Below are positions 25,915 through 33,459 of a stretch of DNA of 35,106 nucleotides, one piece after another (the first letter of the stretch is position 1; the number at the start of each line of letters is the position of its first letter). The translations under genes were made by a program, and so were the position numbers. The stretch spans positions 1 through 35,106 of the forward strand of contig CALXWV010000012.1 of NCBI GenBank assembly GCA_944392515.1, written 5' to 3'. The stretch is from an uncultured Clostridia bacterium. Its GTDB lineage: Bacteria > Bacillota > Clostridia > TANB77 > CAG-508. A model generated the notes under the pieces. It was not told the origin of the DNA, ran no database searches, and saw only the letters and a program-made list of their open reading frames with translations.

Positions 25915-26382
25915 ATGGAATTAGTTAAAAATATATTTTTTAATACTGATAAGTTAATACAAAATTCAAATGTTAAAATATCTTATACAGGTAAACTTTT
26001 TCAGAATGGATCTGAAGAAGTATTTATTCATTATGGATTTGGTGATAATTGGGATAACGTTTCTGATGTTCCTATGATCAAAACAGAATTAGGATTTCAA
26101 GTTGAATTACAATTAAATAATAGTGATAAATTAAATTTATGTTTCAGAAACTCTAATAATGATTGGGATAATAACGAAGGTCAAAATTATACATTTAAAG
26201 TTGAAGAAGCTCCTGTTTCACTTGCTGTTGTTGAAAATAATTCTTTAGAAACACCTAGAAGATTAAGAAAGAGTTATTTATGGAGTAAAAAGATTAAACT
26301 TGCTGTTTATAAAATTATTAAATATTTGCCAAAAATTATAACTGGAAATTATAAAAAGAAATCAGAAGACGTTAATCAATAA
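25915..26382 (+). CDS. Carbohydrate-binding (CBM25-like) protein with basic C-terminal tail
   Basis: 155 residues. Residues about 18-100 match the starch-binding-type beta-sandwich seen in small clostridial proteins: NVKISYTGKL, then VFIHYGFGDNWDN, then LNLCFRNSNNDWDNNEGQNYTF, with Trp and Asn/Asp in the usual binding positions. There is no signal peptide, membrane anchor or catalytic domain, so it probably binds glycogen or another internal glucan. Residues about 118-150 are strongly basic and could form an amphipathic helix that contacts membrane, RNA or polymer. It is a single-gene unit with its own promoter and terminator. It could be a glycogen-particle protein; I infer this from the domain only. 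Confidence 0.8.
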   Translation: MELVKNIFFNTDKLIQNSNVKISYTGKLFQNGSEEVFIHYGFGDNWDNVSDVPMIKTELGFQVELQLNNSDKLNLCFRNSNNDWDNNEGQNYTFKVEEAPVSLAVVENNSLETPRRLRKSYLWSKKIKLAVYKIIKYLPKIITGNYKKKSEDVNQ

Positions 26383-26395
26383 ATTTTAATCAAAG

Positions 26396-26423
26396 AACCC
26401 ATAGTTTAGCTATGAGTTTTTTT
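26396..26423 (+). terminator. Terminator of the CBM protein gene
   Basis: A 9-bp stem with one mismatch (26396-26404 with 26410-26418), a five-base loop, then a T run. Confidence 0.8.
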
Positions 26424-26427
26424 ATTT

Positions 26428-26458
26428 AAAAAAAGAAAGCTTTTTTAATGCTTTCTTT
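26428..26458 (-). terminator. Terminator of the SDR gene
   Basis: A 9-bp perfect stem AAAGAAAGC/GCTTTCTTT (26432-26440 with 26450-26458). On the minus strand it is followed by four more T. It overlaps the last bases of the SDR stop codon. Confidence 0.75.
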
Positions 26459-27200
26459 ATATATTCCAACCACCATTTACTTGTATAACTTGTCCAGTAA
26501 TATATTCTGCATTTGCTAAAAATAGTACGCAATCTGCTACATCCTCTACATTTCCAATATGCTCTAGTGGTATTTCTGAAATTATTTGCTCTTTTTCTTC
26601 TTTTGTAAGAAACTTATTCATATCAGTGTCTATTATTCCAGGAGCTATACTATTTACTTGTATATTAGATGGTCCAAGTTCTTTTGCCAATGATTTAGTC
26701 ATTGCGTCTAATCCTGCTTTACTAACTGAGTAAGCCATTTCACATGATGCTCCAATTATTCCCCATATAGAGCTTATATTTATTATCTTTCCTGATTTAT
26801 TATTTATCATATATTTTGATACTTCTTTTGATGTATAAAATGCTGAGTATAAATTTGTTTTTAATACTTTGTCAAATTCCTCTATCTTTGTATCATTTAT
26901 TGTTTTTACTAAGTCAATTCCAGCATTATTTACTAACAAATCTATTTTTCCAAATTTATTTATAGTAAAATCTATTAGTCCTTTTACTTCATCATAATTT
27001 GATATGTCAGCCTCATAAGAATAAATGTTATCAAATTTATTTTCTATTTCTTTTGCTTCTTTTTCTGATTTATTATAATTTAATACAACAATATATCCAT
27101 TTTGAGCCAATTTTTTTACTATTGAAGCTCCTATTCCTCTTGATCCACCTGTTACTATTGCAACTTTACTCTCTATATTTTTTTCTTGATTTTCTACCAT
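26457..27200 (-). CDS. SDR-family oxidoreductase, 3-oxoacyl-ACP reductase (FabG)-like
   Basis: 247 residues, the standard length for a classical short-chain dehydrogenase. The NAD(P)-binding motif is TGGSRGIG (about 18-25), the structural motif is LVNNAGID (about 88-95), and the catalytic set is Ser in INISSIWG with YSVSK (Tyr about 155, Lys about 159). It ends in GQVIQVNGGW, typical of FabG-like enzymes. It would reduce a ketone with NADPH or NADH, perhaps in fatty-acid synthesis. However, it lies outside any fab cluster, so another substrate is possible. Its ATG is inside the upstream HNH gene (35-base overlap), with AAAGGAG as a good internal ribosome binding site, so the two are co-transcribed. 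Confidence 0.88.
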   Translation of the reverse strand: MVENQEKNIESKVAIVTGGSRGIGASIVKKLAQNGYIVVLNYNKSEKEAKEIENKFDNIYSYEADISNYDEVKGLIDFTINKFGKIDLLVNNAGIDLVKTINDTKIEEFDKVLKTNLYSAFYTSKEVSKYMINNKSGKIINISSIWGIIGASCEMAYSVSKAGLDAMTKSLAKELGPSNIQVNSIAPGIIDTDMNKFLTKEEKEQIISEIPLEHIGNVEDVADCVLFLANAEYITGQVIQVNGGWNI

Positions 27201-27552
27201 TTCTATTTGCTCCTTTATATGTACTAGTTAAAGAATGACAATTTGGGCATAACAAGATTAAATTTTCCTCCTTATTGTTTAAATAATTACCATCAATATG
27301 CTCAATTTCTAAAGGAATGTTTCCTGTATATGGATTAATTTCGTTCCAACCACATCTTGCACACTTATTATTATATTTTTTATATAAATAGTCTTTTATA
27401 TATAATGAAGTTTGATAAGCTCCTCTTAATCCATTAACTTCATTATTTTTCCATTTTTTAATATATGTTATATATTGATATTCTTTTTGACATTTATTAT
27501 TACAAAATTTCTTCTTTCGAGAGATTTTTCTACCACAATTTAAACAATTCAT
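27166..27552 (-). CDS. Small HNH endonuclease with N-terminal zinc ribbon
   Basis: 128 residues. The N-terminus has CxxC and CxxxC pairs (NCLNCGRK, FCNNKCQKE) forming a zinc ribbon. The C-terminal half is an HNH nuclease fold: CARCGW, then LEIEHIDGNYLNNKEENLILLCPNCHSLT, with the catalytic His-Ile-Asp, the central Asn and a zinc-binding CPNC. Proteins like this occur in phages, as free-standing homing-type nucleases and as orphans. AAAGGAAAC lies before the ATG. Its 3' end overlaps the SDR gene. It lies about 120 bases downstream of, and on the same strand as, the intron-split tRNA-Thr, which raises the question of a link to that intron; nothing in the sequence proves it. Confidence 0.88.
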   Translation of the reverse strand: MNCLNCGRKISRKKKFCNNKCQKEYQYITYIKKWKNNEVNGLRGAYQTSLYIKDYLYKKYNNKCARCGWNEINPYTGNIPLEIEHIDGNYLNNKEENLILLCPNCHSLTSTYKGANRNGRKSRKKYRE

Positions 27553-27611
27553 AAAAGTTTCCTTTCCTCTTTTTATGTAATATAAAAATTATGATGTCAT
27601 TATATTTAATT

Positions 27612-27644
27612 ATATAAAAAAATAAAAGCCAATAACAATAGCTT
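27612..27644 (-). terminator. Probable terminator of the tRNA operon
   Basis: On the minus strand a 6-bp stem with one wobble (AAGCTA with TGGCTT, 27639-27644 with 27626-27631) and a seven-base loop, followed by TTATTTTTTT. It is 26 bases past the tRNA-Thr 3' end. Confidence 0.5.
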
Positions 27645-27669
27645 AACTAAAATTATCGACCTTTAATAA

Positions 27670-27971
27670 TGGAGCCACTTGTCCGATTTGAACGGACGAC
27701 CTACTGATTCATACCACTACAATTTTCATTGCCATATAATGTTTGTGGTCTGGACTTTCTCTTTGCCATAGATAAACCTTAGGCACATCGTATAAAGTCT
27801 CTACACTCGAAATTGCTTTCTAGCTCGGGATTAACATATATTTCTATTTAGTCTTCCCCGAATTAGCGATGTCCACTTTGCAAGTTTCCTCACAAAGGTG
27901 CAAGATAGTTCAAAGTAATTAATATTACCTATCCCACAAGTCAGTTGCTCTACCAGCTGAGCTAAAGTGGC
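27670..27971 (-). tRNA. tRNA-Thr(TGT) interrupted by a group I intron
   Basis: The 5' exon is 27936-27971 and the 3' exon 27670-27709; joined they give a normal 76-base tRNA. Its parts are acceptor stem GCCACTT/AAGTGGC, D-arm GCTC..GAGC, anticodon stem ACTGA/TCAGT with loop CTTGTAA (anticodon TGT, reading ACA), T-arm GTCCG-TTCAAAT-CGGAC, discriminator T and encoded CCA. The interruption falls between positions 36 and 37, directly after the anticodon. It is the last gene of a three-tRNA operon, only five bases after tRNA-Glu. Without splicing it cannot fold its anticodon arm. Confidence 0.93.
27710..27935 (-). ncRNA. Group I (IC3-type) self-splicing intron in tRNA-Thr
   Basis: 226 nt with no open frame. 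The 5' exon ends in T and the intron ends in G, as required for group I splicing. Core helices that can be drawn (plus-strand positions): P3 ACATCG/CGATGT (27867-27872 with 27785-27790); P4 TCGGG/CCCGA (27857-27861 with 27825-27829); P7 GACT/AGTC (in 27796-27802 and 27752-27756); P8 TGCC/GGCA (27782-27785 with 27764-27767); and a closing ACCAC/GTGGT helix near the 3' end. P2 CTTTG/CAAAG is also visible. The conserved stretches AATTCGGGGAA, GTGTAGAGACT, CCTAAGG and AGTCCAG are close to those of the known tRNA introns of cyanobacteria (Leu) and Azoarcus (Ile). A four-pair P1 (exon TTGT with GTAA) is possible. Confidence 0.93.
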
Positions 27972-27976
27972 GTATT

Positions 27977-28051
27977 TGGTGACCCCGACGGGAATCGAAC
28001 CCATGTCTCCGCCGTGAAAGGGCGATGTCTTAACCGCTTGACCACGGGGCC
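27977..28051 (-). tRNA. tRNA-Glu(TTC)
   Basis: 75 bases with encoded CCA. Acceptor GGCCCCG/CGGGGTC, anticodon stem TCGCC/GGCGG region with loop CTTTCAC (anticodon TTC), and T-loop TTCGATT. It is five bases upstream of the split tRNA-Thr. Confidence 0.95.
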
Positions 28052-28093
28052 AATAATAATTATTAGGATTTATTTGCATAAATCCTAAATGAA

Positions 28094-28169
28094 TGGTGAG
28101 CCATCGGGGAATCGAACCCCGGACAACTTGATTAAAAGTCAAGTGCTCTACCAACTGAGCTAATGACTC
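28094..28169 (-). tRNA. tRNA-Lys(TTT)
   Basis: 76 bases with encoded CCA. Acceptor GAGTCAT/ATGGCTC, anticodon stem CTTGA/TCAAG with loop CTTTTAA (anticodon TTT), and T-arm CGGGG-TTCGATT-CCCCG. It is the first gene of the minus-strand tRNA operon. Confidence 0.96.
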
Positions 28170-28210
28170 ATAACTCTAGTTGCAACTAATATCTAGTTGA
28201 CACATACATT

Positions 28211-28239
28211 ATTGTACTACAACATATTGTATTTGTCAA
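28211..28239 (-). promoter_or_regulatory. Promoter of the Lys-Glu-Thr tRNA operon
   Basis: On the minus strand, consensus -35 TTGACA (28234-28239), a 17-base spacer and -10 TACAAT (28211-28216). The -35 lies in one arm of a 10-bp perfect inverted repeat CTAGTTGACA/TGTCAACTAG (28193-28202 and 28234-28243) that brackets the promoter. The first IS element begins 35 bases upstream. Confidence 0.85.
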
Positions 28240-28273
28240 CTAGTTTATTAAATTTTTTCTTATTTTTTTAACG

Positions 28274-29847
28274 AAGTTAATTGAAAAAGTAAATTCTATT
28301 TAATATTAAATAACTAGAATTTAGTAGTAAACTAACAGTTAGTGTAAGATTAAATCAAATTTGTGGTATAATATAATTGTGGATACTTCTTGAGAAAGAA
28401 GGTATTCTATGGGTTTAAAAGGTAAACATCTTTCTTTAGAAGATAGGAAAATTATTGAACAAAACATTTGCAAAAGATTAAGAAAATTTGAAACTGCTAA
28501 AGAGCTTAACAAATGTCAATCTACAATAGGAAAAGAAATTAAAAACAACAGAAAACGTAGATATTCTAAAACTAATGAATCTCCTTGGATGTGTAAGCAT
28601 TTTAATGAATGTAAAGTTTGTGTTAGTAAATGTAAGGACTTTGAAGAAGTTCCTTGCCTTCAAAGAGATAGATTTGTTGGTGCTTGTAATAATTGTGAAA
28701 ATATCTCTAAATGTAAAAAGGCTAAATATTTTTACTACGCAAATGTTGCTCAAAAGAATTATGAATATTCTTTAAGAGACTATAGACAAGGTGTTAATTT
28801 AAATACAACAGAACTTTTTTGAACTAGCTCATATCATTTGTCCTTTAATTAAGCAAGGACAATCAATTTATACAATTTTAGAAAACCATAAAGAAATTAA
28901 ACAATGTGTAAAGACTATTTATACATATATTGAAATGGGTTTATTCAAAGATTGGGGTGTTACTAATCTAGAATTGAGAAGAAAAGCTAGAAGAAAAATA
29001 TCTGGTAAAATTAAACTTAAGAAAAAATCTGAAAGTGCCGATTACACTGGAAGAAAGTATGAAGACTATTTAGAATTCATTAAGAACAATTAGAGCTCTC
29101 CTACAACTGAAATGGATACTGCATACAATAACCTAGACGGTCCATATATTCAAACATTCATATTTGAAAATACAGGCTTTATGATTGGATTGTTAAAACA
29201 ACATAAGACAATAGAAGAAATGTCTGATTCTCTTAATTATTTCCAGAATATTCTATCTGAGGATATATATAACAAGTTATTTGGATTACTTCTTACAGAT
29301 AGAGGGTCAGAATTTGCTAAGCCTAAACTCTTTGAAATCAATTCTGAGACTGGTGAAATTAGAAGTAATATATTTTACTGTGATGCTCAAATGCCTAGCC
29401 AGAAACCTCATGTAGAGAATAACCACATATTCATACGTGACATTATTCCAAAGAAGAAAAGTCTTAAAGCCTTGACTCAGGACAAGCTAAATCTAATGTT
29501 CTCACATATTAATTCAGTACCTAGAAAGGCATTAGGTGGAAAAACTCCATATGAAGTTTTCGAATTTTTCTATGGTAAAGATACAATAGATAAATTAAAC
29601 ATACAAAAAATTGAAAAAGATAAGGTCACACTACAACCTTATCTTCTAAAATAAAGCAAACATCTTTAATTTAATAACAAGAAGTATCCACATAACTGAA
29701 TATGCCACTGTTGTGACACAAATGAAGTGAATAGAAATTAGTCTTACACTCCAAAAAATTAATTTGAATTCACTCGCTTAAATGCTCCCTTTTTTCTTGT
29801 CTATATTTTCATTTTACACTAATTTTAATAAAAAAGCAACTTTTATT
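28274..29847 (+). mobile_element. IS30-type insertion sequence, copy 1 (inactive)
   Basis: This block is shared with copy 2 (33460-35023): the 135 bases before the transposase start are identical in both, and similarity runs to about 29847. Inside are a 15-bp inverted repeat flanking the gene (TGTGGATACTTCTTG at 28378-28392, its complement at 29678-29692) and TTAGTGTAA-type sequences near both ends. The left end has a hairpin AAATTCTA/TAGAATTT. The exact right edge is uncertain; an outer inverted repeat may extend it to about 29892. No target duplication could be identified. Confidence 0.8.
28409..29654 (+). pseudogene. IS30-family transposase, frameshifted and with nonsense codon
   Basis: Compared with the intact copy at 33595, this gene has one extra base: it has six T at 28815-28820 where copy 2 has TCTTT. 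This gives a stop at 28820-28822 after 137 codons. A CAG-to-TAG change at 29091-29093 interrupts the restored frame a second time. The last part (29112-29654, 180 codons) keeps the three catalytic residues of the DDE domain but lacks the DNA-binding N-terminus. Two independent lesions make a sequencing error an unlikely full explanation, so the copy is dead. It might still move with help from copy 2 in trans. Confidence 0.9.
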
Positions 29848-30016
29848 TAACATTTTTATTTAGATAGATTAAAAATTACTTTTTATATAATTGTACTTCT
29901 ATCATAATCATTAGAATGATCTTCAAAAAATATATTTTATAAGAAATCAAATTAAATAGATACTCAAAATATTTTATTATATTGCTTATACAATTTATAA
30001 ATTATTTTTAATCAAA
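29655..30016. other. Gene-free stretch: IS right end and flank
   Basis: The first two-thirds is the non-coding right end of IS copy 1, with the right arm of the inner repeat (29678-29692) and an ATTTTACACTAA sequence near 29811-29822. From about 29848 to 30016 it is plain AT-rich DNA. A motif AAATTACTTTTT at 29873-29884 also occurs near the right end of copy 2. I see no gene in it and no clear terminator for the minus-strand gene ending at 30017. Confidence 0.7.
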
Positions 30017-31043
30017 TCATACAGTAATGCTTAAACGGACAGCAGCATCATCTCGCAAATTGGTGTTATATGCTATACCACCAATGCCTTCTCCGGTAAA
30101 ATATAAAACTAAGTATACGTTTCGAGAATTACATTGAGAAGAAGTCCAGTATTGGAAGTTAAGACCATAATCAGCATAATTAAAATTTATACCCAAAGCT
30201 GATCCAAATGCTGCCCATTCTGCTTTTGATGGTACAAACCATCCTTTATTTATTTCATTTTCTATTATTCCCCACAAATCTAAATAATCACCACTATTGT
30301 GTTCTCCCCATGGTAAACTTGAATCATTCCATTTTGCCATTACATATTCTGTAAATTCTCTTCCAAAGCCAAAATCATTAAAATTTGGTGATACAGTATT
30401 ATCCAAATTTCCTGATGCTGCTTGATACCAACAATAATACGTCCCATAATTTATGTCTTCTAGTGCCATCACATAGAATCTATCCTTCCCACTTGTTCCC
30501 TTCATTGGTGATATTACTTTTTTTGTGCCAAAGTGATTATTATATTCTTCTTGAATAATATAATAGTCTTTTAAATCTGTTTCAATAGGTATTTCATATT
30601 TTCCATTTTTTACTCCGCCATTCTCCGCTTCCTCCAATTGCTAAATCAGCATATATTACTCCATCAACAATTCCATCTCCTTCTATATCCGCATAATAAC
30701 CAACATACGAATCTGTTTTTGAAATTGGTTCTGCTCTTGTTCCTGTTATTTTTTTGCCTTTTACATATGCAGTTTTTCCTAATGCTATATCTTCTGATGT
30801 TGCTGTTGCATCTGATGTGTCTAAGTCTTCTAATGTTCCTGTTACTCCACCTAAAGTTATTCCTGCTTTAATATATTCTGGTAATAAGTTTCCATTACTA
30901 GAACCATTATTTGCTGAATTAAATTTACCTGTTAGAATATTTACTTTAATAGCATTAGTTCCTATTAGTATTCCTATAATAACTATAATTAAAGCAATTG
31001 CTATTAATATTATTATTTTCTGTTTTTTAAATGTTTTTTTCAT
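30017..31043 (-). pseudogene. Membrane-anchored surface protein with C-type-lectin-like (DUF1566-type) C-terminus, split by a frameshift
   Basis: Two overlapping frames form one gene. The first starts at the ATG at 31043 (AGAGGAGAAT upstream) and encodes a basic N-terminus, a membrane anchor (about 8-30), a Gly/Asn-rich linker and YVGYYADIEGDGIVDGVIYA, then IGGSGEW. It runs out of frame at a six-A run (plus strand 30606-30611) and stops at 30594. The second frame resumes with NGKYEIPIETDLK and continues through FYVMALEDINYG, GWFVPSKAEWAAF and YWTSSQ to AAVRLSITV. Removing one A restores a single protein of about 340 residues, a layout I associate with gut-clostridial cell-surface or phage-type proteins. 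The lectin-like end suggests ligand binding. It could be a real pseudogene, a phase-variable gene or a sequencing error. Confidence 0.75.
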
Positions 31044-31164
31044 ATTCTCCTCTCTTTCTTTAGTTATTTTATATATAATTTTTTCAATAGTCAATATTTT
31101 TATGCAAGAAATTTTATATTTTTTATTTTAATTTTATTCTTATTTTTTCTTAACTGTTTTTTAT

Positions 31165-33318
31165 TTATTCTATCCCTTTCATAGATAGTTTTACTTTTTG
31201 TCTTTCTTTGTCTATTCCTATTACTTTAACTTTTACTATATCTCCAATAGATACTACATCACTTGGCTTTTTTACAAATTTATCACTTAGTTCAGATATA
31301 TGTACTAATCCATCATGTTTTACTCCAACATCTACAAATGCACCAAAATCTGTAATATTTCTAACTGTTCCGTTTAGAATCATACCTTCTTTTAAATCTT
31401 CGAATTTTAATACATCACTTCTTAATATTGGCTTTGGCATATCTTCTCTTGGGTCTCTTCCTGGTTTAGATAGTTCTTTTACAATGTCTTCTAAAGTCAT
31501 TTCTCCTACATTTAATTTATTAGATATATCCTTAATATTTATTTTGCTTAATCTTTCCTTTATTTGATTTAACTTTTCTTTATCTAATAAATCTTGTTTA
31601 GTAAAGCCTATTATTTTTAATAAATTTTCTGCTATTTCATAACTTTCAGGATGAACTGCAGTTATCTCTAGTGGATTAGTTCCACCTATTACTCTAATAA
31701 ATCCTGCACATTGTTCATAAGCTACTTTTCCTAGTTTAGGTACTTTTAATAATTCTTTTCTTTCTTTTATACTTCCATGTTCATCTCTATATTTCACAAT
31801 ATTTTTGGCAATTGTTTTATTTATACCTGATACATAAGAAAGTAGTGATGGAGTTGCAGTATTTACATCAACGCCAACTGTATTTACTGCATCTTCTACA
31901 ACGCCCTCTAAACTTTCAGACAATTTCTTTTGGTCTACATCATGTTGGTATTGTCCTATTCCAATTGCTTTAGGATCAATTTTAACAAATTCAGCAAGGG
32001 GGTCTTGAAGTCTTCTTGCAATAGATATTGCACCTCTAAGTGATACATTTAAGTCTGGATATTCTTCTGTTGCAAGTTTAGATGCAGAATATACTGATGC
32101 TCCCGCTTCACTTACAATTGTATAATATACATCTTTATTTAAAGTTTCTTTAACTTTTTTTATGGTATTAGCTACAAAGTTTTCAGATTCTCTTGATGCA
32201 GTTCCATTACCGATTGCTATCATCTGAATATTGTTCTTTACAATAAGCTTTATAAGTTCTTTTTCAGAGCCTTCTATATCATTTTGTGGTTCTGTTGGAT
32301 ATATAACTCCTGTATCTAATACTTTACCTGTTTCATCTATTACAGCTAGTTTACATCCAGTTCTATATGCAGGGTCAAAGCCTAAAACTATTAAGCCTTT
32401 TAGTGGGGCACCTAATAATAATTGTTTAGCATTTTTTCCAAATACTTCTATAGCCTGCTTGTCTGCTTTTTCTGTTAAATCTGCTCTTATTTCTCTATCT
32501 ACTGATGGTTCTATTAGTCTTTTAAAACTATCTTCTATTGTTTCTTTTAAAATATTTTCATATTTTTCATTTCTAATTATTCTCTTACCTATGTACTCTA
32601 ATATTTTATCTACTGGCTTTTCTATTGTAACTTTTAAAAATTCTTCTTTTTCTCCTCTATTTATTGCTAGTATTCTATGACTTGGAATAGTACTTAATTT
32701 TTCTTTGAAGTCATTATACATTGCATATGTAGGATTTTCTTCTTTAGAATTTTTAGTAACTATATATCCTTCTCTATAATATATTTTCTTAATTTGTTTT
32801 CTAAATTCAGGATCATCTGAAATTTCTTCTGCTATAATATCTTTTGCACCTTGTATGGCATCTTCAAGTGTTTTTACATTTTCATTTAAATATTTTTTTG
32901 CTATTTCTTCTATTGGTTTAGTTTCTTTTTGCTCTTTAATTATTAAAGCTAAAGGTTCTAATCCATTTGCTTTTGCAACTGTTGCTCTAGTCTTTTTCTT
33001 TTGCTTAAATGGTCTATATATATCTTCAACCTCTGCCAAAGTTTTTGCTATTTCTAGATTTTTTACTATCTCATCTGTTAATTTTCCTTGGTTTTCTATA
33101 GAAGTTTTAACCTCCCCTTTTCTTGCTTCTAAGTTTCTTAAGTATTTCAATCTTTCATCTAGGTTTCTTAATACCTCATCACTAAGTCCTCCTGTTACTT
33201 CTTTTCTATATCTTGCAATAAAAGGTATTGTGTTTCCCATGTCTATTAGCTCTATTGTTTTTTCTACTTGATATTTTTTTATATTAAGCTCATTTGCTAT
33301 TATATCTACTATATTCAT
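31165..33318 (-). CDS. tex: Tex / YhgF-type RNA-binding protein (S1 domain)
   Basis: 717 residues, normal for the family. An N-terminal helical Tex region (1 to about 190, NTIPFIARYRKEVTGGLSDE) is followed by a YqgF/RNase H-like domain (about 320-430, LGFDPAYRTGCKLAVID). Helix-hairpin-helix repeats come next (about 480-560, VDVNTATPSLLSYVSGI and LLKVPKLGKVAYEQCAGF). A C-terminal S1 domain (about 645-715, GTVRNITDFGAFVDVGVKHDGLVHISEL) ends the protein. Tex is a conserved cytoplasmic nucleic-acid-binding factor linked to transcription and translation. AAAGGAT lies upstream of the ATG. It stands alone on the minus strand between the split surface-protein gene and IS copy 2. It is almost certainly chromosomal core, so the flanking IS elements have landed around it. 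Confidence 0.95.
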   Translation of the reverse strand: MNIVDIIANELNIKKYQVEKTIELIDMGNTIPFIARYRKEVTGGLSDEVLRNLDERLKYLRNLEARKGEVKTSIENQGKLTDEIVKNLEIAKTLAEVEDIYRPFKQKKKTRATVAKANGLEPLALIIKEQKETKPIEEIAKKYLNENVKTLEDAIQGAKDIIAEEISDDPEFRKQIKKIYYREGYIVTKNSKEENPTYAMYNDFKEKLSTIPSHRILAINRGEKEEFLKVTIEKPVDKILEYIGKRIIRNEKYENILKETIEDSFKRLIEPSVDREIRADLTEKADKQAIEVFGKNAKQLLLGAPLKGLIVLGFDPAYRTGCKLAVIDETGKVLDTGVIYPTEPQNDIEGSEKELIKLIVKNNIQMIAIGNGTASRESENFVANTIKKVKETLNKDVYYTIVSEAGASVYSASKLATEEYPDLNVSLRGAISIARRLQDPLAEFVKIDPKAIGIGQYQHDVDQKKLSESLEGVVEDAVNTVGVDVNTATPSLLSYVSGINKTIAKNIVKYRDEHGSIKERKELLKVPKLGKVAYEQCAGFIRVIGGTNPLEITAVHPESYEIAENLLKIIGFTKQDLLDKEKLNQIKERLSKINIKDISNKLNVGEMTLEDIVKELSKPGRDPREDMPKPILRSDVLKFEDLKEGMILNGTVRNITDFGAFVDVGVKHDGLVHISELSDKFVKKPSDVVSIGDIVKVKVIGIDKERQKVKLSMKGIE

Positions 33319-33433
33319 AAATATATCCTTTCTCTAAGTTTAATCTTTTTATTTTTAATTAAAATTAATTTAATAAATTATTTAATATCTTTGCTAATTC
33401 TAGCATAGCTAAATTTTATTTGCAAGAAAAAAA

Positions 33434-33451
33434 GATGCTTTATTTAGCATC
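33434..33451 (-). terminator. Orphan minus-strand terminator next to IS copy 2
   Basis: A 6-bp stem GATGCT/AGCATC (33434-33439 with 33446-33451). On the minus strand it is followed by seven T. It points away from the IS and would end a minus-strand transcript coming from the right, where IS copy 2 now sits nine bases away. The gene it served is no longer adjacent. Confidence 0.65.
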
Positions 33452-33459
33452 AAATAAAA

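Noticed and set aside
26457-27200. Tailoring enzyme of the NRPS pathway
   Set aside because: The SDR is about 14 kb from the NRPS operon, on the other strand and in its own unit with an HNH gene.
27710-27935. Pseudo-tRNA or integrated element disrupting tRNA-Thr
   Set aside because: Exons are intact to the base and the insert has group I core pairings and the correct T/G boundaries, so a self-splicing intron explains it better.
27831-28154. 107-codon minus-strand open frame
   Set aside because: It covers tRNA-Lys, tRNA-Glu and the tRNA-Thr 5' exon with part of the intron; not a protein gene.
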